Part shown: positions 34,722 to 43,738 of the stretch, one piece after another
How positions within the stretch are numbered: position 1 is the stretch's first letter
How the letters are laid out: every line of letters begins with the position of its first letter
From: CADEED01 sp964444835
GTDB lineage: Bacteria; Pseudomonadota; Gammaproteobacteria; Steroidobacterales; Steroidobacteraceae
Direction of reading: 5' to 3'
NCBI GenBank assembly: GCA_964444835.1
Contig: CAYUIT010000002.1
Location: 1 to 64,000, forward strand
DNA: 64,000 bases
Notes under the pieces: model-generated
Databases searched by the model: none
Told to the model about the DNA's origin: nothing
The model's input: the letters and a program-made list of their open reading frames with translations, nothing else
Translations under genes and position numbers: made by a program

Positions 34722-37082
34722 CTAGAACTTGAAACTCACACGCGCACCGTAAGTGCGCGGCGGCCGCAACGCATTGAACGCGAGGCCGGAGGGGTGAACG
34801 AACGAGTTCTGCCACACGTCCTCATCGGACAAGTTCTTGCCGAATGCTGCCACCGTCCAGCGCTCATCCGCTGACACCCAGGCGATGTCCGCATCGACCA
34901 TCGTGAAGCTGTCTTGCTTCTGCAGCGGGTTGTAATCCGCCGCGACGACGTAGCTCGATGACATTTGCACGCTCACGCCCGGAATGATCTTGGAGCCACC
35001 CGCGAGGTTGAACGTGTGTTGGTAGTCCGCCTGAATCGACGTAGTCGGTGAACGCGGCATTTGCTTGCCGCCACAGTCGAGGCGATACAGGCCGATGCTG
35101 ACGAACGTGACGCCGCAAGTCGTCGATGGCGGTTGTGTGCCAGGCGCGTTCGCCGCGAACTCACCCGGCCGTGCAACGTTGAACACGAAGTCCGTGTACT
35201 CGGCCTTCAGATACTGAGCCCGCACGGAGATGCGATCCGCTTCGGTGAGCAGCGCCTCGAGTTCGAGATCGAGACCGTAGATCTCGGCTTTCGGCACGTT
35301 GATCGTGATGAAGCCGAACGCCGGCACCGGCGCGTTGGTCGGCGCCAGATAGCTCTCTTGGTGGTCCTGGTAGTCCCAATAGAAGACTTCAGCATTCAGG
35401 CGCAAGCGATTGTCCAGGAACGAGTTCTTGGAGCCCACCGTGAACGCCACCAACTCTTCCGGCTCGTAGTCGTTGCCGACGACTGAATTGTCTCCGGCTG
35501 CGTAGAAACCGCCCGCCTTGAAGCCGCGCGCCACGTTCGCATAGAGCATCGAACGCTCGGCAACGTCGTACTCAACGCCAACCTTCCAGCTCGTGTCGTT
35601 CCAGTCGCGGTTGCCGGTGGTCGTGTCGCGGCAATACGGGAATGGATAGGCGACGCCGGATTCATTTCTCGCGGCCCAGGGAATCACGGCAGCGATGGTC
35701 GCGATTGTGGCTGGTGTCGCACCGAGCGCCGCACAAGGTGCGCCCTGGCGATTGAAGATTTGCCCCGATAGGACTTTCTCTTCTTGCGTAAAGCGCAAGC
35801 CTGCCGTCAGGCGCAGCGCATCGTTCACGCTGTAGGTCAATTGCCCGAAGATCGCCTCGGTCTTGTCGTCGAGCTGCCTGATGTCGGCACCGGTTTGGTT
35901 GAACAAGAAACCTTGATCCACCCAGAACCGGAACGACTGATCTTCGTCGTAGGCAAACAAACCAGCGACCCACTGCAATGCACCCGACTCACCATTCAAT
36001 CGCGCCTCGAAGGTTCTTTGCTTCGAATTGTCGTCCGGTGCGAAACGGAAGCCTGGGCCGTAGCTGTTCGAGAAGTTAGTCGTCTCGATCTGGTTGGCGA
36101 TGAAAGTGAGTACGCCCGCAGCACCGAGTTCCGCATTGAAAGTGGCACCGATCGACGTGACTTCGATGTCTTGTCGATTCTGCGCATAGCTCACGCCGTT
36201 CGTGAACAATGTCGGCGGCTGGTTGTTAGACGTCGCTTGGGCGACGAGCGCCGCCGGGTTGGCTATCGCGGGGCCCGTCCACGGATCGTCATTGTTGAAA
36301 TAGCCATTGCGGCCGTAAGGAATCTGACCGAAGCCCTTCCCACCCAACTCGACCTTGCTGGCGTAGAGCAGCAGCGATGTTCCGTCGGTCGGCTGCCACA
36401 AGCCCTGCAAGCGGAAGGCCTTCGAGTCTTCGTCGTTGGTGCCATCCGATTGATAGCCATCACGATCGACGACTTGGAACGCGCCGCGCAGTGCGAAGCG
36501 CTCGCCGGCCGGAAGATTGAGATAGCCGTTGATGCGCTTCAAGCTGTAGTTGCCAGCTTCGACGCCCACGCCACCTTGCATCTCACCGAGCTGCGGCTTG
36601 TTAGGAATCACGTTGATCGCGCCGCCGGTGGCGTTACGACCGTACAGCGTGCCCTGCGGTCCCTTCAGCACCTCGATGCGCTGCAAGTCGAAGAAGTTGC
36701 CGTTCATGCCGGTCACGCGACCGTATGCGATGCCATCGACTGTGAACGCCACCGCTGGATCGGCAAACGCGTTCGTGCCGTAGCTACCGACACCGCGCAA
36801 ATAGATTTGTGAGGACGGCCCGCCTAAACCGACCGCGAGCCCCGGGACCAACTTGTTGAGGTTCTCGGTTTCGGTTGCACCGGAACGCGCGAGCGCCTCG
36901 GCGTCGACGACGCTGATGGCGGCGGCGGCCTTCTGCAGGCTCTCTTCGCGTCGCTGAGCGGTCACGGTGACCTCCTCCAAAGCGACTGAATCGTTCGACT
37001 CCGATTGCTGAGCGATGGCTAGCGAGCTGGCAAGCGCCAGACCCACGGCCAGGGCAACTCGCGTGTTGCGCGTCTGCGTCAT
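34722..37082 (-). CDS. TonB-dependent receptor
   Basis: A 786-residue outer-membrane receptor starting MTQTRNTRVALAVG after GAGGGG, with a signal peptide (cut near AIA-QQ) and a plug: EEVTVTAQRREESLQKAAAAI, SQIYLRGVGSYG, RIEVLKGPQGTLYGRNATGGAINV. It ends with PRTYGARVSFKF. The long barrel is typical of receptors for catabolic or sugar-like substrates rather than siderophores. It lies beside FAH, cyclase and LysR genes, so uptake of their aromatic or related substrate is likely. Confidence 0.92.
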   Translation of the reverse strand: MTQTRNTRVALAVGLALASSLAIAQQSESNDSVALEEVTVTAQRREESLQKAAAAISVVDAEALARSGATETENLNKLVPGLAVGLGGPSSQIYLRGVGSYGTNAFADPAVAFTVDGIAYGRVTGMNGNFFDLQRIEVLKGPQGTLYGRNATGGAINVIPNKPQLGEMQGGVGVEAGNYSLKRINGYLNLPAGERFALRGAFQVVDRDGYQSDGTNDEDSKAFRLQGLWQPTDGTSLLLYASKVELGGKGFGQIPYGRNGYFNNDDPWTGPAIANPAALVAQATSNNQPPTLFTNGVSYAQNRQDIEVTSIGATFNAELGAAGVLTFIANQIETTNFSNSYGPGFRFAPDDNSKQRTFEARLNGESGALQWVAGLFAYDEDQSFRFWVDQGFLFNQTGADIRQLDDKTEAIFGQLTYSVNDALRLTAGLRFTQEEKVLSGQIFNRQGAPCAALGATPATIATIAAVIPWAARNESGVAYPFPYCRDTTTGNRDWNDTSWKVGVEYDVAERSMLYANVARGFKAGGFYAAGDNSVVGNDYEPEELVAFTVGSKNSFLDNRLRLNAEVFYWDYQDHQESYLAPTNAPVPAFGFITINVPKAEIYGLDLELEALLTEADRISVRAQYLKAEYTDFVFNVARPGEFAANAPGTQPPSTTCGVTFVSIGLYRLDCGGKQMPRSPTTSIQADYQHTFNLAGGSKIIPGVSVQMSSSYVVAADYNPLQKQDSFTMVDADIAWVSADERWTVAAFGKNLSDEDVWQNSFVHPSGLAFNALRPPRTYGARVSFKF

Positions 37083-37197
37083 TGGATTCCCCTCGTTGAA
37101 AACGGCCGGCTGTAGGCCGGATCGAGCGATCATTCCAGCAACCGGCACGCGCTAGAAGTCGTTGTTGACGATGCCGTGCATCATCGTAGCCGATAGC

Positions 37198-37212
37198 TGT
37201 ATCTCGGATACA
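37198..37212. promoter_or_regulatory. Inverted repeat TGTATC-TCG-GATACA upstream of the TonB receptor
   Basis: A perfect 6-bp inverted repeat with a 3-bp spacer, about 115 bp ahead of the receptor start and 21 bp before the cyclase stop. Operator-like, but no regulator can be assigned. Confidence 0.45.
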
Positions 37213-37232
37213 ACACGGCGCATCAGTCGACG

Positions 37233-38033
37233 TTAGCCCATCAAGCGTTCGTCGAAAATTGCAACTGCGCGCGTCCACCCAGCCGAGGCCCCGCGTATCT
37301 TGTGTGGAAAGCACGAGATGTAGAACCCATCGCCAGGGATCGATTCCAAGTTGTGCAGTTTCTCCAGATGGCAGTAGCCCACGTCACGCCCAGCCTTGTG
37401 TCCTTCCCACAGCAATGAGCGGTCGCCCGTCTCGGCGAATTTCTTCGCCGTGTAGGAGAACGGTGCGTCCCAACTCCAAGCATCGGTGCCGGTCAAGCGC
37501 ACGCCATGATCGAGCAGATACATGGTGGCCTCATACCCCATTCCGCAGCCGGAGTTGACGTAGTCGGCGTGCCCGTAGCGCGAACCGGCGCGTGTGTTGA
37601 CCACCACGATCTCGAGCGGTTGTAACGTGTGCCCGATCCGCTGCAACTCGGCCTCGACATCCTTGGCCGTGCACACGTAACCATCGGGCAAGTGCCGGAA
37701 GTCGAGCTTCACGCCCGGTTGAAAGCACCACTCGAGCGGCACGTGATCGATGGTCATCGACGGCTCGCCCGCACCGTCGCGGTGATTCATCGTCGAGTGG
37801 AAGTGCCACGGCGCGTCGAGGTGTGTACCACTGTGAGTCGTTAGTCGGACCCACTCGGCTGCAGCGGCCTCTCCTTCGGGGAAATCCTCCGCCTTCGTAC
37901 CCGGCAGCATCTTCAGAAACTGTGGAATGGTTTCGTGATGCTTCTCATACTCGATCCTCGGCGCCAGCATCGGCGGATCCGACAACACATCGTTCTCGAG
38001 GAAAATGGACAGGTCGACGAACTTGCGAGCCAT
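37233..38033 (-). CDS. Cyclase family protein (kynurenine formamidase/isatin hydrolase-like)
   Basis: A 266-residue protein starting MARKFVDLSIFLENDV (a GTG two codons earlier is possible). The metal motif HSGTHLDAPWHFH matches HxGTHxDxPxH of the cyclase/formamidase family, with VVVNTRAGSRYG further on. These enzymes hydrolyse amide or lactone bonds of aromatic or cyclic compounds with Mn or Zn. It lies in a minus-strand operon with the FAH-family gene and the TonB receptor. Confidence 0.85.
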   Translation of the reverse strand: MARKFVDLSIFLENDVLSDPPMLAPRIEYEKHHETIPQFLKMLPGTKAEDFPEGEAAAAEWVRLTTHSGTHLDAPWHFHSTMNHRDGAGEPSMTIDHVPLEWCFQPGVKLDFRHLPDGYVCTAKDVEAELQRIGHTLQPLEIVVVNTRAGSRYGHADYVNSGCGMGYEATMYLLDHGVRLTGTDAWSWDAPFSYTAKKFAETGDRSLLWEGHKAGRDVGYCHLEKLHNLESIPGDGFYISCFPHKIRGASAGWTRAVAIFDERLMG

Positions 38034-38063
38034 ACTCACGATCCTAAGCGTTGGGCCGAGTGA

Positions 38064-39047
38064 TTAGCCGGCCTTGACGATCTTTTGGTCGATTGCACCG
38101 AAGATGGAGTGGCCTTGGGCATCCGCCATCTCGATTCGCACCGAGTCGCCGAACCGCATGTAGTCGGTGACCGGCTTGCCCTGATCGACCAGCTCAATGC
38201 CGCGACGCTCCGCGATGCACGCGGAACCAACCTCGCGGTAGGTCTCGTTCGAAATCGTGCCGGAGCCGATGATGGTTCCGGCGCTCAAATTGCGCGAATA
38301 CGCGGCATGCGCAACCAACTCATGGAACCCGAAACCCATCGCACCGGCGTTAGGGTGGCCGAAATGCCGACCATTCCAACTCACGTTTACGGGTAGATGC
38401 ACGCGACCGTCGCGCCACGCCGAACCGAGTTCGTCCGGCGTTACCGCGACGGGACTGAAACTACTTGCGGGTTTCGCTTGTACCCAGCCAAAGCCCGTCT
38501 TCATTTCGATCGGTGCTAACACCCGCAGGCTTGCATCGTTCGCAAGCATCACAAGCTTGATATGGCCGAGTGCCGCCGCCGGCGACGTCCCCATCGGAAC
38601 GCGATCCGTGATGATGGCGAGCTCAGCCTCGAAATCGATGCCGTCTTTCTCCGACGGCAGCGGCATGTCGTCGCAGGGGCCGATGAAGTCGTCGGAGCCA
38701 CCTTGGTACATCAGTGGGCGGGTCAGCTTCCCCTCGATCGGCGGCAACTTGAAAACCTTTTCCATTAGGTCGCCATGGCTGTGAAACGCCGAGCCATCGA
38801 GCCACTGCCATGTGCGCGGTAGCGGCGCAGCCAGTGCGCGCACGTCGAGCGCGAAACTGTCGTTCGCATTCCCGGCATTTAAGCCTGCGGACAAGCGATC
38901 GAGCGCGGGCGCCGCTGTCGCCCAATGCTCGAGTGCGGCCAACATCGTCGGCGCGATGTGCTCGGCGCGCACAGCGCGTTGCAGGTCGCGCGAGACGACG
39001 ATCAAGCGGCCGTCGCGACTGCCGTCCTTCAAGGTTCCTAACTTCAT
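38064..39047 (-). CDS. Fumarylacetoacetate hydrolase-family enzyme
   Basis: A 327-residue protein starting MKLGTLKDGSRDGRLIVVSRD, with an N-terminal FAH domain part (residues about 1-80) and a catalytic domain with DFEAELAII, TGFGWVQAKPASSFSPVAV and GTIIGSGTISNE. The two-part architecture resembles bacterial fumarylacetoacetases. It would cleave a C-C bond of a diketo acid. It is divergent from LysR paralogue 2 at 39185 and probably controlled by it. Confidence 0.88.
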   Translation of the reverse strand: MKLGTLKDGSRDGRLIVVSRDLQRAVRAEHIAPTMLAALEHWATAAPALDRLSAGLNAGNANDSFALDVRALAAPLPRTWQWLDGSAFHSHGDLMEKVFKLPPIEGKLTRPLMYQGGSDDFIGPCDDMPLPSEKDGIDFEAELAIITDRVPMGTSPAAALGHIKLVMLANDASLRVLAPIEMKTGFGWVQAKPASSFSPVAVTPDELGSAWRDGRVHLPVNVSWNGRHFGHPNAGAMGFGFHELVAHAAYSRNLSAGTIIGSGTISNETYREVGSACIAERRGIELVDQGKPVTDYMRFGDSVRIEMADAQGHSIFGAIDQKIVKAG

Positions 39048-39116
39048 CTTCGAGCACCCCCGCGCGCGACCGCGCGCCACCGGCCGCCAGAGTAGGCGTC
39101 CGGCACGGTCCGCGTT

Positions 39117-39142
39117 AAATCATTTTCGACGATTCACCGTAT
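39117..39142. promoter_or_regulatory. LysR-type box, T-N11-A, upstream of LysR paralogue 2
   Basis: AAATCATT-N6-GATT with a CACCGTATC tail, in the 137-bp divergent region between the FAH gene and the LysR gene. It matches the box at 31783-31808 at the same spacing. Both LysR genes are paralogues, which supports a shared operator. Confidence 0.55.
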
Positions 39143-39184
39143 CCAACGTACCGATCGCTCGAGTCATCGCATAGACTAAAAATC

Positions 39185-40111
39185 ATGCATTTCCGACAAC
39201 TCGACCTCAACCTACTCGTGGCTCTCGATGCGCTGCTGACTGAGCGCAGTATTACACGTGCGGGCAAACGCCTGTTCCTGACCCAGTCGGCGATGAGCGG
39301 CGCACTCGCGCGATTGCGCGAGTATTTCGGCGACGAACTGCTCGTGCAGGTCGGACGCCAAATGGTGCCGACGCCGCTTGCCGAGAGCTTGGCGCAGCCC
39401 GTGCGCAGAATTCTCATGGAGATTCAGCAGACGCTCGAGGCGCGTCCTACGTTCGACCCCGCCACTGCAACGCGCCGTTTCCGGTTGTTGATGTCGGATT
39501 ACGTCGCATCGGTATTGATGGTCGATGTTGTACGACATCTCGCCGCGCTTGCACCGCACGTCGAAATCGAACTCATCTCGAACGACCTGGAAGCGCCGAC
39601 GGAGGCGCTCGAGCGTGGTGATGTCGACCTGATGGTGATGCCTGAGAACTACTTACTCGCGACGCACCCGTCCGAACCGCTGTTCGACGACAGCTACGTC
39701 TGCATCGCCTCGGCTGACCATCCCGATATTGGCGACTCGCTGTCGCTCGACGAGTACCTGGCGCTCGGTCACGTGATGGTGCATTTCAACCGCGGGCGCA
39801 ATCCTTCGATGGACGAATGGGTCGTTGGGCGCCTCGGCATCACGCGACGTTGCGAAATGGTTGCGATGAGTTTCAGCAGCGTGGCGGCGTTCGTGGCCGG
39901 CACGCGCCGTGTTGCCACCATTCAAGGGCGTCTCGCGGCTCGGCTGTCGGCTCTGGTGCCGATCAAGATCTTGCGTTGCCCAGTCGATATTCCACCACTG
40001 CGCGAAGCGATGCAGTGGCACGAGCAATTCGAGCGTGACGCAGGACTTGCGTGGCTACGCAACGAAATGCGGCGTATCGCCGAACGGATGGTCCCGCCCG
40101 TCATTCCGTAA
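39185..40111 (+). CDS. LysR-family regulator (paralogue 2)
   Basis: A 308-residue regulator starting MHFRQLDLNLLVALDALL with the LysR helix-turn-helix (SITRAGKRLFLTQSAMSG). It is a close paralogue of the regulator at 33533. It is divergent from the FAH/cyclase/TonB genes and carries a T-N11-A box near its own start, so it likely controls that operon. Confidence 0.92.
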   Translation: MHFRQLDLNLLVALDALLTERSITRAGKRLFLTQSAMSGALARLREYFGDELLVQVGRQMVPTPLAESLAQPVRRILMEIQQTLEARPTFDPATATRRFRLLMSDYVASVLMVDVVRHLAALAPHVEIELISNDLEAPTEALERGDVDLMVMPENYLLATHPSEPLFDDSYVCIASADHPDIGDSLSLDEYLALGHVMVHFNRGRNPSMDEWVVGRLGITRRCEMVAMSFSSVAAFVAGTRRVATIQGRLAARLSALVPIKILRCPVDIPPLREAMQWHEQFERDAGLAWLRNEMRRIAERMVPPVIP

Positions 40112-40140
40112 CGTCGATCGGTTGTTAGTGCGCATTCAGC

Positions 40141-41370
40141 TCAGCGATGCACGTGCGGGTGCGGATGTTGCGCGTAGTGCTGCCGCAGTAAATCGGCACC
40201 ATAGTCGTTACCATTGGGCGTGCGCACGATGGTGTGGATATGGAACGGTTCGGGTTCCGGATTCGACAAGAAAACGCCCGAGTGATGATCGAACTCGATC
40301 CAAACCGTCGGGCCGTGGATCCGATAGTAGAACGGTCGCTGCTCGGGATTGCCGATCCATGCAAAGCGCGTTTCGTCGAGGTGCGCGAGCGCAGCGTGGA
40401 GTGCAGCGGCACCGTGAGGCTCCGCCGCGCGCCCGAGATACACCTCGAGCAGACTCGTAAGCACGCTGCGCTGCCCGGGCGACAGTGAATTGGCCGCAAT
40501 GCCCTCGGGCGTGATAACACGATTGTCCTGCCCCGCACCGCCCAAATGTCGTCCGTCCGGACCTGTTAGGTGCTTGGGCAAATCCTGCGACAGCATCGAT
40601 GGATGCAATATCGCGGTTGCGCGCTGACTGGCCGAGAGCGAGGTTGCCAATTCGAGGCCAAGACGCTGCTCCTCGACAAACAACTGCTGGCCTGCGTACG
40701 GCCCCGCATCGATGACCGACATCTCGGTGCCCCAAAAGGCCGGCGTCAAATTGAGCTGATCGCGTACGAACGTCGCATGAACGACCAAATGATTGCCCAT
40801 CAATCGCCAGCCCCACGCGCCATCCACGGCAGGCTCGCCGTACAGCGTGAAAAAGAAACCATACTCACAGAGTGTGTCGGTGGAGTGATTGAGGAACTCG
40901 CCCAATGCCTGGTTCGCACGCATGATGCGCCGCGTATCGGCGAAGCCGCGTGCGCTCAAAGTCGCGGCGACGAGCGCGAGCAAGGCATCGCGATTCGTCG
41001 GTTCGAAATCGGCGAGTAATACGCCGTGCGGCGCCCAATGCGGAAACGCGTTCGTCCACCGACGACGGTCCGCGCCGTCGAAAGCTTGCTGGACGAGCTT
41101 GCGATGATCGTCCCGACGAATACCCGCGAGAAAGGCTCGCGCTGCGGACACCGCCGCCGACGTATCGGCGCCGGTGCTGCGCAGCGGGTACAGACCCTCG
41201 CGCGGCTTACCGTCGGTTGTCAGACCCACGAATGGCTGCGCGAACGCCGCGTCGAGACGCTCCCGCATCGCGTTTGCGATCGGCGGCATTTCGAGGGCAA
41301 TGCCGTGGTGCAAGCGTCCACCGGAGAGATTGCGCGGAGGATAGCCGCGATACAACTTAGCGTTCGTCAT
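40141..41370 (-). CDS. DUF3500 family protein
   Basis: A 409-residue protein, with the DUF3500 pattern FGTLHGxP-like segments, here EYGFFFTLYGEPAVDGAWGWRLMGNHLV, and a terminal HIHTIVRTPNGNDYG followed by a His-rich tail. There is no signal peptide at the chosen ATG. Biochemistry is unknown, though a His/Glu-rich fold suggests metal binding. It is divergent from the Rieske gene, with 149 bp between them. Confidence 0.82.
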   Translation of the reverse strand: MTNAKLYRGYPPRNLSGGRLHHGIALEMPPIANAMRERLDAAFAQPFVGLTTDGKPREGLYPLRSTGADTSAAVSAARAFLAGIRRDDHRKLVQQAFDGADRRRWTNAFPHWAPHGVLLADFEPTNRDALLALVAATLSARGFADTRRIMRANQALGEFLNHSTDTLCEYGFFFTLYGEPAVDGAWGWRLMGNHLVVHATFVRDQLNLTPAFWGTEMSVIDAGPYAGQQLFVEEQRLGLELATSLSASQRATAILHPSMLSQDLPKHLTGPDGRHLGGAGQDNRVITPEGIAANSLSPGQRSVLTSLLEVYLGRAAEPHGAAALHAALAHLDETRFAWIGNPEQRPFYYRIHGPTVWIEFDHHSGVFLSNPEPEPFHIHTIVRTPNGNDYGADLLRQHYAQHPHPHVHR

Positions 41371-41451
41371 GAAGTCACGCTCGATGCGTTACGCGGCGCT
41401 CAGTCCCGCGCTCGCATGTTACGGCGTTGCCAGCAGCAGGCGAAAACGCGT

Positions 41452-41464
41452 TTCAATGATTGAA
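41452..41464. promoter_or_regulatory. Palindrome TTCAAT-G-ATTGAA upstream of the Rieske gene
   Basis: A perfect 13-bp odd palindrome 55 bp before the Rieske start, in the region shared with the DUF3500 gene. It may be an operator for either gene. Its right side resembles the tail of the LysR boxes. Confidence 0.45.
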
Positions 41465-41519
41465 CGCATCGGCAAGGCTAATGAGACGCACCGCTCGCGG
41501 CGATCTATAGTCGGCCGAT

Positions 41520-42545
41520 ATGCAGTATCTCCGAAACGTTTGGTATCCCGCCGCGTGGGCAACGGAACTCGCCGACGGCCAACTCGTCGCGCGCCGATTG
41601 CTCGATGAGCCGATCGTTCTGTTTCGAAATCCGAGTGGCGAGGTCGTGGCTTTGGCCGATCGCTGCCCGCATCGCTTCGCGCCGCTGTCGCGCGGCAAGC
41701 TCGTCGACGGCCATCTGCAATGCGGCTATCACGGCCTACGTTTCGACTCGCACGGGCGCTGTGTCCACAACCCGCACGGACCCGCGCCGAGTGCGGCTCG
41801 TGTGCGCCGTTACCCACTCCTCGAGCGCCACAACGTTTTGTGGATTTGGATGGGTAACCCCGAGCGAGCCGATCCCGCCACCATTCCCGACTTTTCGTTT
41901 ATGGATCCTGAGCACTGGTATGTCGGTACGGCAACGATGATCGTGGATGCGCCATACGAGCTCGAGTCGGACAACATTCTCGATCTCAGTCATATCGAAT
42001 TTCTGCACCCACTGCTGGCGAGCGACCGGGTCCACACCGGGAAGTTCGAAGCGAGCCACGACGGCGACACCGTGTGGTCGAAACGCTTGATTTGCGATGA
42101 GGATCTGCATCCGTTCTTGCGCGCAGCGTTTCAGATTCCCGCACACCAACGTGCCGATCGCTGGCTGCACGTGCGTTGGAATCCGCCTGCATCGCTTGCG
42201 CTGTGGAGCGGTGCCGTGCCGAGCGGTGCGGAACGCGTCGCCGAGCGTGCCGTACCCACGGCGCACTTGTTTGCGCCGCAAGACGCACAGTCGACGCATT
42301 ATTTCTTTTCGATCAGTTTTCCACGAGCGATGGGCCCGCACGGCGCCACACTCGCGCGCGAGCAAATCGCCGCGCTCGATGAAGTTTTTCGGCGTGAAGA
42401 CAAGCCGATGATCGAGGCACAAGCACGCAATATCGGAGCAGCGGATTTCCAATCGCTGCAACCCGTGTTGCTCAACATGGATACGGCCGCGGCACGTGCA
42501 CGACAGATCCTCGCGCGCCGTATCCAGCAGGAGTCGCAGTCATGA
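41520..42545 (+). CDS. Rieske (2Fe-2S) oxygenase, vanillate O-demethylase-like
   Basis: A 341-residue oxygenase. The Rieske centre is Cys49-His51 and Cys68-His71 (RCPHR and CGYHG). The catalytic iron site is around His158 and His163 in DNILDLSHIEFLHP. This single-component length matches VanA-type demethylases and related ring hydroxylases, which need a separate reductase (none adjacent). Methoxy or carboxy-aromatic substrates are typical. It is coupled by ATGA to the next decarboxylase-like gene. Confidence 0.9.
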   Translation: MQYLRNVWYPAAWATELADGQLVARRLLDEPIVLFRNPSGEVVALADRCPHRFAPLSRGKLVDGHLQCGYHGLRFDSHGRCVHNPHGPAPSAARVRRYPLLERHNVLWIWMGNPERADPATIPDFSFMDPEHWYVGTATMIVDAPYELESDNILDLSHIEFLHPLLASDRVHTGKFEASHDGDTVWSKRLICDEDLHPFLRAAFQIPAHQRADRWLHVRWNPPASLALWSGAVPSGAERVAERAVPTAHLFAPQDAQSTHYFFSISFPRAMGPHGATLAREQIAALDEVFRREDKPMIEAQARNIGAADFQSLQPVLLNMDTAAARARQILARRIQQESQS

Positions 42546-43633
42546 TCAATATGAATATCGGTCGCCGACCTTTCTTGCAGAGCGCCGCGGCCGTTGTCGC
42601 GTCAGGCCTCGCAGCCACGGCAGCGGCCGACGAGCGCACAGCGCGCACGCAACCCCGCGGCTATCGACTCATTCCTTGCGAAGAGGCGTTCACGCTGCCC
42701 GAGATTCTTGCCGAGGCGCGACGCGTGGCTAACAACATTCCGAGTATGTCGTCCGGACCGATCGTCGGTCCGCTCGTCCCGTTGCTACTCGACCTCGGCG
42801 CCGATCGCCTGGCGCGGATGGATGCGGCAGGCATCGATATGCAAGTCCTGTCGTTAGGCTCACCGGGTGTGCAGAATTTCGACACAGCCACGGCCATCTC
42901 GCTGGCGCGGCTCGCTAACGACCGACTCGCCGAAACCGTCCGAGCGCATCCCGGTCGCTACGCCGGGCTCGCCACCTTCGCGCCGCAAGATCCGGCAGCG
43001 GCGGCGAAAGAACTGGAACGCGCCGTGCAGCAGCTTGGCCTCAAGGGTGCGCTGGTGAACTCGCACACCGATAGCGTGTACCTCGACGAGCCGCGCTATC
43101 GCCCCATTTTCGAAGCGCTGCAAGCACTCGACGTGCCGCTCTACATTCATCCGCGCGAGCCTGGACGCACACTTGGCGGCCCCGCCCTCGCACTACCGGG
43201 CTTTACGATCGGCTGGGGCTACGGCGTCGAGACTGGCACGCACGCGCTGCGGCTGATTGCCAGCGGATTGTTCGATGAGTTCCCGCGCTTGAAAATCGTG
43301 TTGGGACATATGGGCGAGACGATTCCCTTCGTACTGCAACGCATCGACGATCGTTACCGATTTGAGCGCAGTCTGTTTCCCGGCGGCTCGCTCAAGCGAC
43401 TTCCCGGCGACTATTTCCGCGAGAACTTCTGGGTCACGACGAGCGGTATGAACTTCGCAGCGCCGCTTCATGCGACCATCGCGACGCTCAGCATCGAGCG
43501 CGTGCTGTTTGCAATCGACTATCCGTTCGAAGATCAAGCGATCGCGGTGCGCTCGTTCGACTCGATCCCACTGTCAGATGATGCTCGGCGTCGCATTTGC
43601 GACACGAATGTCGCGCAGCTCTTCAAGCTGTAG
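42542..43633 (+). CDS. Tat-exported amidohydrolase, dihydroxybenzoate decarboxylase-like
   Basis: A 363-residue ACMSD-family amidohydrolase. Residues 1-29 are a Tat leader (RRPFLQ followed by a hydrophobic run). The mature part resembles 2,3-dihydroxybenzoate and gamma-resorcylate decarboxylases: CEEAFTLPE (Glu47), YIHPREPG, LGHMGETIP, then ENFWVTTSG and IDYPFED. The EEAF form (not EEHF) is normal for one subfamily. Known enzymes remove CO2 from hydroxybenzoates and work in the cytoplasm, so a Tat leader is unusual. It is coupled by ATGA to the Rieske gene. Confidence 0.87.
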   Translation: MINMNIGRRPFLQSAAAVVASGLAATAAADERTARTQPRGYRLIPCEEAFTLPEILAEARRVANNIPSMSSGPIVGPLVPLLLDLGADRLARMDAAGIDMQVLSLGSPGVQNFDTATAISLARLANDRLAETVRAHPGRYAGLATFAPQDPAAAAKELERAVQQLGLKGALVNSHTDSVYLDEPRYRPIFEALQALDVPLYIHPREPGRTLGGPALALPGFTIGWGYGVETGTHALRLIASGLFDEFPRLKIVLGHMGETIPFVLQRIDDRYRFERSLFPGGSLKRLPGDYFRENFWVTTSGMNFAAPLHATIATLSIERVLFAIDYPFEDQAIAVRSFDSIPLSDDARRRICDTNVAQLFKL

Positions 43634-43738
43634 CACTGCGCAGTCGTACCCAGGCAATGAAGTGCCAGCAGCCTTTCGCGTGGCGCGCTCAAGCGACGCT
43701 CGGCAACTATCCTGGTTGGGTCGCGCTGCTGCGGTAGC

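Noticed and set aside
42542..43633. Loss of a metal-binding His (EEAF in place of EEHF) as a sign of a dead decarboxylase
   Set aside because: The EEAF form occurs in active 2,3-dihydroxybenzoate decarboxylases, so the residue difference alone is not evidence of inactivity.
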